Shown here one piece after another: positions 7,346 to 18,089 of a stretch of DNA of 64,000 nucleotides. How positions within the stretch are numbered: the stretch's first letter is position 1; each line of letters begins with the position of its first letter. The stretch spans positions 124,001-188,000 of the forward strand of contig NZ_JAFKFX010000024.1 of the NCBI RefSeq assembly GCF_017308075.1, in the 5' to 3' direction. Position numbers and translations under genes: made by a program. The DNA is from Allobosea sp. Its GTDB lineage: Bacteria; Pseudomonadota; Alphaproteobacteria; Rhizobiales; Beijerinckiaceae. The notes beneath the pieces were generated by a model. It was given only the letters and a program-made list of their open reading frames with translations, was not told where the DNA came from and did no database searches.

Positions 7346-9259
7346 TCAGTTCTGCGTGCCGCCGGTCGCGTTGCGGAAGGCGGCCTGGTTGACCGAGACG
7401 CCGAGATCCTTCTGCAGCTTGCCGACATATTGCATCAGCACATCGTCGCTGAGGCTCGAGGTGAACAGGCGTACGAAGTTCTCGGCTTCCTCGGTCGTGC
7501 GCATATAGGGCGGCACCGTCGCCGCCTTCACCTGGAACAGGATGCGTCCCTGACCATCGGCCGCAGCGGACGCGCTCTTGCCGACGGGGGTGCCGAAGAT
7601 CAGCGAGACGACATTGCGGGGCAGGGCGTCGCTCTGGTCCTGGCGGCCGAGGTCGCTCGCCTCCTCGGGGTTCAGCCCGGCGGCGGTGACGACCGTGGCG
7701 AAGTCCTCGCCGGCATCGAGACGCTGGATCAGCTCGCGCGCCTTGGCCGAGAGCTTCGCGGCGACTTCGTCGGCGCGCCACTGTCGCTCGACCTCGGCCT
7801 TGACTTCGTCGAAGCTGCGGTCGCGCGGCGGCTCGATCTTGGTGACCTCGTACCAGACATAGCCGCCATTATTGGGCAGGCGCAGCGCCTCGTTGTCGAC
7901 GCCGATATCCGAGCCGAAGATCGCCGTCAGCGTCGCATCGCCGCCCGGTAGCGGGGCTTCCTGCGCGCCGTCGGGCTTGCGCAGGCCGGCATCGACCGGC
8001 CCGACCGGCCGAAGGGTCAGGCCGAATTCCTTGGCGATCTCGCCTAGCGGGCGGGCCGAGGCGCGCTGGTCCTCGATCTTGTCGTGCAACTCGGAAATCT
8101 GCGCGGCGGCCTTGCTGGTCGCGACCTCGTTGCGGACCTCGGCGGCGACTTCCTCGAAGCTCTTCAGACGCTCCGGCTCGATCTCGCTGACCCGCAGGAG
8201 CACCGCGCCGAAGCCGCCCTGGACGGGCGCACTGACGGCCCCCTGGGCAAGGGCGAAAGCCGCGTCGCGGACGGCCGGATCGAACAGGCCCTCGCGGGTG
8301 AAGGTGCCGAGCGTCAGATCCTGCTCCGAGACGTTGCGGGCTGTGGCGATCGCTTCGAAGGTCTCGCCGCCATCGATCTTCGCCTTGGCGGCCTGAGCCT
8401 CCTCGATGCTCGGGAAGCTGATCTGCTGCACGGTGCGGCGCTCGGGCGAGCCGTAGCGTTGCGTCTTGACCGACTCGTAATGCGCCCTGGCGTCGGCATC
8501 GGAGACCTTGGCGGCGTCGGCGAGATTGGCCGGGGTCAGAGCCAGTACATTGGCGTTACGGAATTCCGGCGCGCGGAACGCGGCCTTGCGCTCTTCGAAG
8601 AAGCGCTTGAGCACGTCCTCGGCGGGCGTTGCGATCTCGCCGGCCGCGGTCTCGGGGATCACCGCATAGGCGATGTCGCGCTTCTCGTTGCGCAGCCGGT
8701 GCCCGAGCTCCTGCAGCGCGACGGGGGCGGAGATGCCGCCGATCACCATCTCGGCGAGCTCCTGGCGCATCGTCGCGGCGCGCTGCTCGCGCACGAAGGC
8801 CTGCTCGGTCAGGCCGATGGCCCGCAGCAATTCGTTGAAGCGGTTGCGGTCGAAGGCGCCGGAAGCGTTCTTCAGATTCGGATCGTTGAAGATCACGTCG
8901 CGCACCGTGTCGTCGGAGACGGCGAGCCCCATCCTGGTGGCGACCTGATCGAGCGTCGCCTCGGTGATCAGGCGCGACAGGACACGCTGGTCGACACCGA
9001 GCGCGCGGGCGATTTCCGGCGTGATCGAGCGCCGCTGCTGACGCGTCAGCATCTGGGTCTCGTTCTGATAGGCCGTCCGCATCTGCTCGATGCTGATCTC
9101 TCTCTTCCCGACGATGGCGACGGCGTTGCGGCCATAGCCCTGGAAGATGTCGCCGACACCCCAGATCGCGAAGGACAGGATCAGGAACCCGAACATCAAG
9201 GCGACGAGGAGCTTGCCGACCAGGCTTTGCCCCGCCTTGCGGATGCCCTGCATCATCAT
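7346..9259 (-). CDS. ppiD: Membrane-anchored periplasmic chaperone/prolyl isomerase, PpiD/SurA-like
   Basis: A 637-residue protein with one N-terminal membrane anchor (LLVALMFGFLILSFAIWGVGDIF, about residues 15-37) and a large periplasmic part. The SurA-N-like region contains TRQQRRSITPEIARALGVDQRVLSRLITEATLDQVATRMGL, followed by a parvulin-like domain (RRTVQQISFPSIEEAQAAKAKI) and a C-terminal SurA-like segment. It assists folding of outer-membrane and periplasmic proteins. Three ATGs in a row occur at 9259, 9256 and 9253; I use the first. It is divergent from tpiA and directly precedes trpE, the standard alphaproteobacterial order. Confidence 0.9.
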   Translation of the reverse strand: MMMQGIRKAGQSLVGKLLVALMFGFLILSFAIWGVGDIFQGYGRNAVAIVGKREISIEQMRTAYQNETQMLTRQQRRSITPEIARALGVDQRVLSRLITEATLDQVATRMGLAVSDDTVRDVIFNDPNLKNASGAFDRNRFNELLRAIGLTEQAFVREQRAATMRQELAEMVIGGISAPVALQELGHRLRNEKRDIAYAVIPETAAGEIATPAEDVLKRFFEERKAAFRAPEFRNANVLALTPANLADAAKVSDADARAHYESVKTQRYGSPERRTVQQISFPSIEEAQAAKAKIDGGETFEAIATARNVSEQDLTLGTFTREGLFDPAVRDAAFALAQGAVSAPVQGGFGAVLLRVSEIEPERLKSFEEVAAEVRNEVATSKAAAQISELHDKIEDQRASARPLGEIAKEFGLTLRPVGPVDAGLRKPDGAQEAPLPGGDATLTAIFGSDIGVDNEALRLPNNGGYVWYEVTKIEPPRDRSFDEVKAEVERQWRADEVAAKLSAKARELIQRLDAGEDFATVVTAAGLNPEEASDLGRQDQSDALPRNVVSLIFGTPVGKSASAAADGQGRILFQVKAATVPPYMRTTEEAENFVRLFTSSLSDDVLMQYVGKLQKDLGVSVNQAAFRNATGGTQN

Positions 9260-9408
9260 TTTGCTATCTTCCTGTCCTGTCGGCGGCGTCGCATTTGCGC
9301 GCCGCTTATAGGTAGAGAGGCTCGCCTCGGCAATCGCCGGCTCTTGCTCGTGATTGCGAACCGATCCCGGCGTTGCTAGTGCCCTTGCAGGAAAATTCGG
9401 AGGTGGAC

Positions 9409-10170
9409 GTGACGGCAAGCATCAAGCCGCTGGTGGCGGGCAACTGGAAGATGAACGGCCTGAAGGCCGATCTCGGCATCGCCGCCGGGATCGCGCGCGG
9501 CCATGACGGCGCCCTGCGGCGCCAGGTCGATCTCGCCATCTGCCCGCCGGCGACGCTGCTTTTTCCGATGACGGCCGCGCTGATCGGCTCGCGGATCGCC
9601 ACCGGCGGTCAGGATTGCAGCCTGCGTGAAAGCGGTGCCTTCACCGGCGAGGTCTCGGCTGCGATGCTGGCCGATGCCGGCGCGCAATTCGCCATCGTCG
9701 GCCATTCCGAGCGCCGTACCTTGCATGGCGAGCGCGACGCCACCGTGAAAGCCAAGGCGGAGGCAGCGCAGGCGGCATTGCTGGTTCCGATCGTCTGCGT
9801 CGGCGAGACGAAGGAAGAGCGCGAGGCCGGCAAGGCGCTCGCCGTGGTCAAGAAGCAGCTGCGCGGCTCGGTGCCTGAAGGCTCGACCGGCGCGACGCTG
9901 GTCGTCGCCTATGAGCCGGTCTGGGCGATCGGCACGGGTTTGACCCCGACCGTGGCGGATGTCACCGAAATGCATGCGGCGATCCGGGCCGAGCTCGGCC
10001 GCATTCTGGGCAAGGCCGCGGCCGCAGGCGTCCGGCTGCTCTATGGCGGCTCGGTCAAGCCGTCGAATGCCGCCGAACTGATGGGGGTTGCCGATGTCGA
10101 CGGTGCGCTCGTCGGCGGCGCCAGCCTCAAGGCCGAGGATTTTCTGGCGATCGCCCGTGCCTGCGGCTGA
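9409..10170 (+). CDS. tpiA: Triosephosphate isomerase
   Basis: A 253-residue TIM barrel interconverting dihydroxyacetone phosphate and glyceraldehyde 3-phosphate in the cytosol. K14 (AGNWKMNG), H99 (IVGHSERR) and E169 ([10 protein letters not shown]) are the catalytic residues, and [12 protein letters not shown] plus GALVGGASL form the phosphate site. I chose the GTG at 9409 because GGAGG lies five bases upstream and the N-terminus then matches the family; a TTG at 9373 would give an unusual extension. It is divergent from ppiD and followed by secG and pyrG, a conserved order in this class. Confidence 0.96.
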   Translation: MTASIKPLVAGNWKMNGLKADLGIAAGIARGHDGALRRQVDLAICPPATLLFPMTAALIGSRIATGGQDCSLRESGAFTGEVSAAMLADAGAQFAIVGHSERRTLHGERDATVKAKAEAAQAALLVPIVCVGETKEEREAGKALAVVKKQLRGSVPEGSTGATLVVAYEPVWAIGTGLTPTVADVTEMHAAIRAELGRILGKAAAAGVRLLYGGSVKPSNAAELMGVADVDGALVGGASLKAEDFLAIARACG

Positions 10171-10190
10171 GGCCGATCGTTTGAAATCGC

Positions 10191-10219
10191 TTGTGGTGCG
10201 GCGCGCCTGCCCATGCTAA
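10191..10219 (+). promoter_or_regulatory. Putative sigma-70 promoter of secG
   Basis: TTGTGG (10191-10196) and TGCTAA (10214-10219) are separated by 17 bases, close to the alphaproteobacterial housekeeping pattern. The -10 box ends 77 bases before the secG ATG. Prediction by eye only. Confidence 0.35.
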
Positions 10220-10296
10220 GGGCAGCGCCGAAACACGGATCCGGCGCCGATACGCTCCTCTTGGCGATCGCGCGCGCCATACCCATTTCGTGAGCC

Positions 10297-10698
10297 ATGC
10301 AGAACGTTATCATCGTCATCCACCTGCTCATCGTGATCGCGCTCGTCGGCGTCGTCCTGCTTCAGCGCTCGGAGGGCGGCGGCCTCGGCATGGGCTCGGG
10401 CGGTGGCGGCGGCGTCGGCGGCTTCATGACCGGCCGCGGCCAGGCCAATGCGCTGACGCGCGCGACGGCGATCCTGGCGGGCCTGTTCTTCATTACCTCG
10501 ATCACGCTGGCCGTGCTCGCGACCCATGGCCGGACCCAGCGTTCGATCATCGACGGTGCTCCCGCTCCGGGGGCCACGGCTCCGGCCGTGCCGAGCGCAC
10601 CTTCGGCTCCCAATGCCGGCGGCGTCCTCGACCAGCTCAGGCAGATGCAGAATCCCGGCGGCTCGCAGCCGCCGACCCCGGCGGCGCCGGGTCAATGA
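10297..10698 (+). CDS. secG: Preprotein translocase subunit SecG
   Basis: A 133-residue inner-membrane protein with two transmembrane helices (about residues 3-22 and 57-76) joined by the conserved glycine-rich loop LLQRSEGGGLGMGSGGGGGVGGF. SecG aids the SecYE channel during protein export. The Ala/Pro-rich C-terminal tail from residue 85 is typical of alphaproteobacterial SecG and not found in the enterobacterial form. It lies 126 bases after tpiA and is closed by a strong hairpin terminator, so it may be its own unit. Confidence 0.94.
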   Translation: MQNVIIVIHLLIVIALVGVVLLQRSEGGGLGMGSGGGGGVGGFMTGRGQANALTRATAILAGLFFITSITLAVLATHGRTQRSIIDGAPAPGATAPAVPSAPSAPNAGGVLDQLRQMQNPGGSQPPTPAAPGQ

Positions 10699-10712
10699 TC
10701 GGGGCGGGGCAG

Positions 10713-10739
10713 GGGCCGGGAAACCGGCCCTTCTCTTTT
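10713..10739 (+). terminator. Rho-independent terminator after secG
   Basis: GGGCCGG (10713-10719), GAAA loop, CCGGCCC (10724-10730), followed by TTCTCTTTT. A 7-bp GC stem with a tetraloop and T-rich tail is the textbook form. It separates secG from pyrG. Confidence 0.85.
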
Positions 10740-10849
10740 GAGGGCAGGGCGACCGGAAGCCGGCTCTGCTCTATTGTGGATAAGCACGCAGCGCACATCC
10801 GACCCTCATCGGCGCGCTTAGCGAATCGCAATCTTGGCGTTAAAGGTGA

Positions 10850-12484
<1,635 letters not shown>

Positions 12485-12666
12485 CGGGCCGTTCGGGGAT
12501 CCCCGGCCGCGCAATTACTGCACTGACAGTCACAAGGCGCGCTTCGCATCTTCCTTCCGAAGGCGAGGCGCGCAATGCCGTTGCCATTCATCCTGCGGCA
12601 GTCTGGCGCATCTGCGCGGCTGCCGTATAGTGAGCTCTCCGGGCGCAGGTATTCGCTGGGGGCGGC

Positions 12667-13068
12667 ATGACGATCTCGATGGCCGGCTTGCCGGCGTTCT
12701 TCCTCTATTTCTGTGTCGGCTTCGCGCTGATCTCCGGGTTCGCCGCTGCCTATCTGCGCTTGACCGCCCATGACGAGATAGCGCTGATCCGCAACGGCAA
12801 TCTCTCAGCGGCAATCGCCTTCGGCGGCAACATCGTCGGCTTTTCGGTGCCGCTCGAAAAGGCGATCGAGCAGGCCAGCAGCATTCCCGATCTGGTCATC
12901 TGGGCGGTCATCGCCATGCTGATCCAGTTCGGTGCCTATGGCTTTGCCCGCATCGTGATCCCGGACCTCTCGCGCAAGATCGAGGAGGATCGGCTTCCCT
13001 CGGCCGCGATGCTGGCCGTGATCGCCGTCATCAGCGGCACGCTGGCCGCCGCCAGCATGACCGAGTGA
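12667..13068 (+). CDS. DUF350 family small membrane protein (YjfL-like)
   Basis: A 133-residue inner-membrane protein with four predicted helices (about 8-28, 45-62, 72-95, 113-130). FVGFALISGFAAAYLRLTAHDE and IRNGNLSAAIAFGGNIVGFSVPL are DUF350 hallmarks. E. coli YjfL belongs here. It begins a three-gene run with the DUF1190 and ATP-grasp genes (gaps of 10 and 2 bases), the same partners as in yjfL-yjfM-yjfC. The function is unknown; the conserved context suggests a membrane part of a peptide- or polyamine-ligase system. Confidence 0.85.
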   Translation: MTISMAGLPAFFLYFCVGFALISGFAAAYLRLTAHDEIALIRNGNLSAAIAFGGNIVGFSVPLEKAIEQASSIPDLVIWAVIAMLIQFGAYGFARIVIPDLSRKIEEDRLPSAAMLAVIAVISGTLAAASMTE

Positions 13069-13078
13069 GGAGGTCTCG

Positions 13079-13714
13079 ATGAAGCGCTCGACCCAGATCG
13101 GCCTTGCCGCAGTGGGTGTGGTGCTCGTTGCGAGCTACTGGTCCCTCTCCGGCGGCGAGACCGACGATTCGCTGATCTACAGCAATGTCGCGGAATGCCG
13201 AGCCGGCAACCAGCTCAGCGCCAGCCAATGCGAGCAGCGCTTCAACGAGGCCGCCGCGAACCATCTGCGCGAGGCCAGGAAATTCGGCAGCACGGCGGCC
13301 TGCGAGCAGGAATATGGCAGCGGCGGCTGCCAGAGCGCGGTCTGGAATGGAGCCCAGGTCGCCATTCCCGCGTTGGCCGGCATCATGCTGGCGCGCCAGT
13401 TCATGGCGGGCGGTGGCGCCGCCCAGCCGCTTCTGCCGCCGACCAGCTCCGCCTGCCCGCCAGGCACGCGCCAGCCGGGTTCAGGGCGCCCGGAATGCGA
13501 GCAGCCGGCACGCAGCGCGTCATCATCGTCATCATCCAGCAGCGGCTACTATGGCGGCAGCAGCAGCCGCTCGCGCGCCTATACGACAACCTCGGGCCAG
13601 GCCATGGTCGCCCGCAACATCTCCTCGACCGGCATGGCGAGCACGCCGAGCGTCGCCTCGCGCGGCGGTTTCGGCTCGAGTTCACGCTCCTATTCCTCGT
13701 CCTCCTCGTCCTGA
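13079..13714 (+). CDS. DUF1190 family protein (YgiB/YjfM-like)
   Basis: A 211-residue protein. An uncleaved or lipoprotein-less hydrophobic start (MKRSTQIGLAAVGVVLVASYW) is followed by the cysteine-bearing YSNVAECRAGNQLSASQCEQRFNEAAANH region that defines DUF1190, a second hydrophobic stretch, and a low-complexity Ser/Tyr/Gly-rich C-terminus including two runs of serines. Cysteines near 40, 50, 75 and 83 suggest periplasmic disulfides. The E. coli relatives YgiB and YjfM sit beside YgiC/YjfC ligases, as here, where the ATP-grasp gene begins two bases after its stop. GGAGG precedes the ATG. Function unknown. Confidence 0.85.
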   Translation: MKRSTQIGLAAVGVVLVASYWSLSGGETDDSLIYSNVAECRAGNQLSASQCEQRFNEAAANHLREARKFGSTAACEQEYGSGGCQSAVWNGAQVAIPALAGIMLARQFMAGGGAAQPLLPPTSSACPPGTRQPGSGRPECEQPARSASSSSSSSSGYYGGSSSRSRAYTTTSGQAMVARNISSTGMASTPSVASRGGFGSSSRSYSSSSSS

Positions 13715-13716
13715 CC

Positions 13717-14883
13717 ATGCGCCGGCTTTCCCTGTCGCCACGCCCGGACTGGCAGGCTCAGGTCGAGCGCCTGGGCTTCGCCTTCCACACGATCGAGGGC
13801 GAGACCTATTGGGACGAGAGCGCGGCCTATGGCTTCTCGCTCCGGCAGATCGAGGATGACATCGAGGCACCGACCGGGGCGATCGAGCAGCTCTGCTTCG
13901 CCTTCGTCGAGCGCGCCATCGCCGATGAGGAGATCATGCGCCGGCTCGCCGTGCCGGAAGCGCAATGGCAACTGATTCGCGACAGCTGGCAGCGCGGCGA
14001 CCGGAACCTCTACGGCCGGCTCGACCTCGCCTATGACGGCAAGGGGCCGGCCAAGCTGCTCGAGTACAATGCCGACACGCCGACCTCGCTGTTCGAGGCG
14101 GCCGTGGTGCAATGGGACTGGCTCGAACAGGCGATGGCCCGGGGCCTGCTCTCGCGCGGTTGCGACCAGTTCAATTCGCTGCACGAGCGGCTGGTCGCGG
14201 CCTTCGGCCAGCTTCGCGAGCCGGCGCCGGAGCGCATGCATTTCACCTGCGTCGAGGGCAGTGCCGAGGACAAGGGCACGGTCGACTACCTGATGGACTG
14301 CGCCACGCAGGCCGGGATCGACGCCCGCTTCAGCTTCATCGAGGAGATCGGCCTGCTCGCCGATGGGCGCTTCTGCGATGGCGCCAGCCTGCCGATCGAG
14401 ATGCTGTTCAAGCTCTATCCCTGGGAATGGCTGTTTCGCGAGCACTATGCCGGCGCGCTCGCGACCTCGCGCTGCCGCTTCGTCGAGCCGCCCTGGAAGG
14501 CGCTGGTCTCCAGCAAGGGACTGCTGCCCTATCTCTGGGAGATGGCGCCGGGTCATCCCAATCTGCTGCCGGCCTATTTCGAGGGCGATCCACGCTGCGC
14601 CGAGCTCGGCGCCAGCCATGTCCGCAAGCCGCTCTATTCGCGCGAAGGCGCCAATGTGACACTGGTCGAGGGCGGGACGGTGCGCGACAGCGACGACGGT
14701 CCCTATGGCGCCGAGGGCTTCGTGCTGCAGGCGGTGGCGATGCTGCCGAATTTCGACGGGAACTATCCGGTCCTCGGTTCCTGGCTCGTCGCCTCGCAGC
14801 CCTGCGGCCTCGGCATCCGCGAGGATGCGACGCCGATCACCAAGAACACCTCGCGCTTCGTGCCGCATTTCATCGAGGCCTAG
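13717..14883 (+). CDS. Glutathionylspermidine synthase-like ATP-grasp ligase (YgiC/YjfC-like)
   Basis: A 388-residue protein of the glutathionylspermidine synthase pre-ATP-grasp plus ATP-grasp family. Diagnostic parts are YWDESAAYGFS near the start, LYGRLDLAYDGKGPAKLLEYNADTPTSLFEAAVVQWDW, HFTCVEGSAEDKGTVDYL, and the C-terminal KPLYSREGANV and VLGSWLVASQPCGLGIREDATPITKNTSRFVPH. Relatives join a carboxylate to an amine with ATP; E. coli YgiC and YjfC lack the amidase half, as this one does, and do not make glutathionylspermidine as far as known. The frame stays open far upstream inside the DUF1190 gene, but the ATG at 13717 is where similarity starts. Confidence 0.88.
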   Translation: MRRLSLSPRPDWQAQVERLGFAFHTIEGETYWDESAAYGFSLRQIEDDIEAPTGAIEQLCFAFVERAIADEEIMRRLAVPEAQWQLIRDSWQRGDRNLYGRLDLAYDGKGPAKLLEYNADTPTSLFEAAVVQWDWLEQAMARGLLSRGCDQFNSLHERLVAAFGQLREPAPERMHFTCVEGSAEDKGTVDYLMDCATQAGIDARFSFIEEIGLLADGRFCDGASLPIEMLFKLYPWEWLFREHYAGALATSRCRFVEPPWKALVSSKGLLPYLWEMAPGHPNLLPAYFEGDPRCAELGASHVRKPLYSREGANVTLVEGGTVRDSDDGPYGAEGFVLQAVAMLPNFDGNYPVLGSWLVASQPCGLGIREDATPITKNTSRFVPHFIEA

Positions 14884-14977
14884 AAAGCCGCGCGAACCAC
14901 CGGTGCCCGCGCACCCGGCGCAGGATGGGCTAACATGGTGCGAATCGACCGCCCTGTTTCTGCGAGCCCAGCCAGCC

Positions 14978-15856
14978 ATGAACCAGCCTTCGCCTTCGCG
15001 CGGCCTCGACCATCTCGTCATCGGCGTCGCCGATCTCGATGCGGCAGGCGAGTTCTATGCCAGTCTCGGCTTCCGGGTCGGTGCGCGCAATCGCCATCCC
15101 TGGGGTACGGAAAACCGGATCGTCCAGTTTCCCGGCGCTTTCCTGGAACTGATCACCGTCGGCGACGGCACGGCGATTCCGCCGCATGGCCAGCATCTCT
15201 TCTCCTTCGGCGCCTTCGTCCGCGACGCATTGGCGCGCGACCAGGGCATGTCGATGCTCGTCCTCGAAAGCCAGGATTCGCACGCCGATGCAGCGGGCTT
15301 CAGGCAGGCGGAAATCGGCGATTTCGAGCCGTTCTTCTTCGAGCGGCAGGCCACGCGGCCTGATGGCTCGCAGGTTCGCGTCGCCTTCAGCCTGGCCTTC
15401 GCCGCCAATCCCGCAGCGCGCGAATGCGGCTTCTTCGTCTGCCAGCAGCACGAGCCGCAGAATTTCTGGAACCCGGCCTTCCAGCAGCACGAGAATGGCG
15501 CGAGCGGGCTTGCCGCGACCTTCATGGTCGCCGCCGAGCCGCTGGCGCAGCGCGATTTCCTCTCTGCCTTTTCCGGTGCGGCGGCGATCGAGACCGCCGA
15601 TGGCGGCCTGCGTCTCGATCTGGCGCGGGGCCGCATCGAGGTACTCACGCCCGGGGCTGCCGACGCGCGGCTCGCTGATGACGCGGCGAATCGGGCGGAG
15701 CCCCGTTTCGCCGGCTTTGCCGTGACGGTTCCCGATCTGGCGCGGGTCGAAGCCAGCCTCGGGCGCCAGGGTGTCGGATATCGCCGCAGCGAGCGCAGCC
15801 TCGTCGTGCCGTCGGGCGCCGGGCTCGGCTGCGCCATCGTCTTCGAGCAGGGCTGA
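14978..15856 (+). CDS. VOC family protein with glyoxalase-like domain
   Basis: A 292-residue two-module protein. Module one starts GLDHLVIGVADLDAAGEFYASLGFRVGARNRHPWGTENRIVQFPGAFLELI, the pattern of the Glyoxalase-like (PF13468-type) family; module two covers about residues 160-290. H12 and E54 are candidate metal ligands. The reading frame is open further upstream across the previous gene, but the ATG at 14978 gives the canonical N-terminus. It follows the ATP-grasp gene by 94 bases. Its stop faces opgH across 13 bases. Substrate unknown. Confidence 0.82.
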   Translation: MNQPSPSRGLDHLVIGVADLDAAGEFYASLGFRVGARNRHPWGTENRIVQFPGAFLELITVGDGTAIPPHGQHLFSFGAFVRDALARDQGMSMLVLESQDSHADAAGFRQAEIGDFEPFFFERQATRPDGSQVRVAFSLAFAANPAARECGFFVCQQHEPQNFWNPAFQQHENGASGLAATFMVAAEPLAQRDFLSAFSGAAAIETADGGLRLDLARGRIEVLTPGAADARLADDAANRAEPRFAGFAVTVPDLARVEASLGRQGVGYRRSERSLVVPSGAGLGCAIVFEQG

Positions 15857-15869
15857 ACGCGGGTCTGGC

Positions 15870-18089
15870 CTACCGGGCCGGCGCTTCGGCGCCGGCATGG
15901 GCCGGCCCTTCCGGCAGACTGGCGAGCAGGCCGAGCAGGGCCCGGTCGTGCAGCACGACCATGCGCTCCTTCGGCTTCAGCCAGATCGCCGCGTCCGAGA
16001 CGGTCTCGGCATCGACCAGCTTCGCTTGCGCCACCGCCCGCTCGGGCTCGATCTCGCCGCGTCGGCGCGGCTGGACCTGCGGCAGCATGCTCTCATGCGC
16101 CGAGCGCAGCACCTGGTCGGCATGCAGCGCCACGAGTCCGTCGGCATCGTCATAGCCAGCCTTCATGAATTCGGCCTGCAGTGCGTTGGCGCGTGTCGCG
16201 ATCGCCGGCGGCGCGCCTTCCTCGGGCGTGACGAGCAGGTTGTGCCGCTTCAGCCAGAGGCCGAGCGCCAGCTGGCCCGAAGCCCAGGACAGCGGGATCG
16301 CCAGCACGAGGCCGACGATGGTCGGCGACATCCAGGCGAAGAGCGAGGTCGCGATCATGAAGGCCGAGAGACCGGCGATCAGGCCGAGCATGGTGTGGGT
16401 GCGATGCCGCCGCACGATGTCCTTGAACGGGATCGAGCCGTCGTCGCGGCGCTGCGGATTCCAGCCCGTGTCGCGGCCGAGCAGGATCTGGAAGACCGAG
16501 CCGGACTGGATCACCATCATGATCGGCGCGAAGATCGCCGAGAACAGCACTTCGAGCAGGGCCGAAAGGGTCAGGCGGACGCCGCCGCCGCAGGCGCGCC
16601 GCAGCTTGCCGTCGAACAGCGTCAGCAGCAGCCCGAACAGTTTTGGCGCCAGCAGGATCGCCATGGTCAGCGCGAACAGGTTCAGCGCGCGCTCGGGGTC
16701 GAAGCGCGGCCAGATCGGGAACAGCGTGAACTCATGGGTGAAGTATTCGGGCCGCGCGTAGTTGACCTGCAGCACGATCAGGATGCCGACCACCAGCTGC
16801 ATCAGCCAGAAGGGCGAGGCGAGATAGGCCATCATGCCGGTGGCGAAATGCTGCCGCGTCGCCAGCGTCAGCCCCTTGGCGCCGATGACGCGCGAATGCT
16901 GCAGATTGCCCTGGCACCAGCGCCGGTCGCGCGTCGCGATGTCGATCAGCGAGGGCGGGCTTTCCTCATAGGAACCGGTCAGATCCGGCAGCATGTAGAC
17001 CGACCAGCCGGCACGCCGGATCAGCGCCGCTTCGACGAAATCATGGCTGAGCACATGGCCGCCGAAGGGCGGCTTGCCCTTCAGGTCGGGCAAGCCGCAA
17101 TGATCGGCGAAGGCCTTCGTCCGGATGATCGCGTTATGGCCCCAGTAATTGCCGTCGCGCCCGGACCAGACCGCAAGCCCGGTCGCGATCACCGGTCCGT
17201 AGACGCGCGCCGCGAACTGCTGGAGGCGCGCGAAGAAGGTGTTGCGGTTGATGATCAGCGGCAGCGACTGGATGATGCCGGCATCGGGATCGGCCTCCAT
17301 CGCCGCCGCCAGGCGCACGATGCAGGTGCCGGTCATCAGGCTGTCGGCGTCGAGCACGACCATATGGGCGTAGTGCCCGCCCCAGCGGGTGACGAAATCG
17401 GCGATGTTGCCGGCCTTGCGGTGATGGTTCTTCGGCCGATGGCGGTAATAGATCCGCGCCTCCGGTCCCAGTCGCTGGCGCAGCGCCAGGAAGGCACGCT
17501 CCTCCGCGACCCAGATGTCCGGGTTGGTCGTGTCGGAGACGATGAAATAGTCGAAATGCTCGCCGAGCCCCGTCGCCTCGACCGATTCGCGGATCGCGGC
17601 CAATGCCGCGAAGGTGCGCGCCGTCGACTCGTTGTAGATCGGCATCACCACCACGGTCTTCTGGCTCAGCGTCTCGGCGCGCGGGCTTTTCAGCAGGCCG
17701 AACAGCAGGGTGACGAAGCCGAGGATCGCGCTGGTGAAGGCAAGCGCGATCCAGGAGAAGTTCACGGTGAACAGCAGGAGCAGCACATACTGCAGGAAGG
17801 TCGTTCGGCTGACCGACACGACATTGTACATCTCCCAGGCGCCATAGGCCGTCAGCGCCCAGGCGCCGCCGAAGACGAAGAGGCGCGCCAGCCAGGGCGT
17901 GCGCCAGGCCGACGGCGCAGCAGGAGCGCGCCGCTCCGCCCCCTTCCAGCGACGGAAGGACTGCACCGGCATGTCGAGCCTGTTCTCCGGCGGTGTCGCC
18001 TCGAAAGGCGCCGGCCATGTCGCGATCTCGCCTTCCGGCTTGCGGACGATCTCGTCCACCGTCGCGTGCTGCGTGCTCACCATGTCCAT
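15870..18089 (-). CDS. opgH: Glucans biosynthesis glucosyltransferase
   Basis: A 739-residue inner-membrane family 2 glycosyltransferase that polymerises glucose from UDP-glucose for osmoregulated periplasmic glucans. Two N-terminal helices (about 70-90, 100-125) precede the catalytic domain with VVVMPIYNES, the DAD of VVLDADSLMTG, GGHVLSHDFVEA and the RDRRWCQGNLQH motif; several more helices follow from about residue 400. The start overlaps the opgG stop by 13 bases, so the two are translated from one message. The C-terminal codons contain a UUCG-capped hairpin near 15885. Confidence 0.94.
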   Translation of the reverse strand: MDMVSTQHATVDEIVRKPEGEIATWPAPFEATPPENRLDMPVQSFRRWKGAERRAPAAPSAWRTPWLARLFVFGGAWALTAYGAWEMYNVVSVSRTTFLQYVLLLLFTVNFSWIALAFTSAILGFVTLLFGLLKSPRAETLSQKTVVVMPIYNESTARTFAALAAIRESVEATGLGEHFDYFIVSDTTNPDIWVAEERAFLALRQRLGPEARIYYRHRPKNHHRKAGNIADFVTRWGGHYAHMVVLDADSLMTGTCIVRLAAAMEADPDAGIIQSLPLIINRNTFFARLQQFAARVYGPVIATGLAVWSGRDGNYWGHNAIIRTKAFADHCGLPDLKGKPPFGGHVLSHDFVEAALIRRAGWSVYMLPDLTGSYEESPPSLIDIATRDRRWCQGNLQHSRVIGAKGLTLATRQHFATGMMAYLASPFWLMQLVVGILIVLQVNYARPEYFTHEFTLFPIWPRFDPERALNLFALTMAILLAPKLFGLLLTLFDGKLRRACGGGVRLTLSALLEVLFSAIFAPIMMVIQSGSVFQILLGRDTGWNPQRRDDGSIPFKDIVRRHRTHTMLGLIAGLSAFMIATSLFAWMSPTIVGLVLAIPLSWASGQLALGLWLKRHNLLVTPEEGAPPAIATRANALQAEFMKAGYDDADGLVALHADQVLRSAHESMLPQVQPRRRGEIEPERAVAQAKLVDAETVSDAAIWLKPKERMVVLHDRALLGLLASLPEGPAHAGAEAPAR
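15877..15896. terminator. UUCG-capped hairpin at the convergent VOC/opgH junction
   Basis: GCCGGCGC, TTCG, GCGCCGGC: an 8-bp perfect stem with a tetraloop, inside the last codons of opgH and just downstream of the VOC stop at 15856. No T-run follows, so it would at best be a Rho-assisted or bidirectional stop signal. Confidence 0.35.

Noticed and set aside
13501-13700. Serine-codon repeats in the DUF1190 gene as a CRISPR or microsatellite element
   Set aside because: The repeats are short, in frame and imperfect, and simply encode the Ser-rich tail of the protein.
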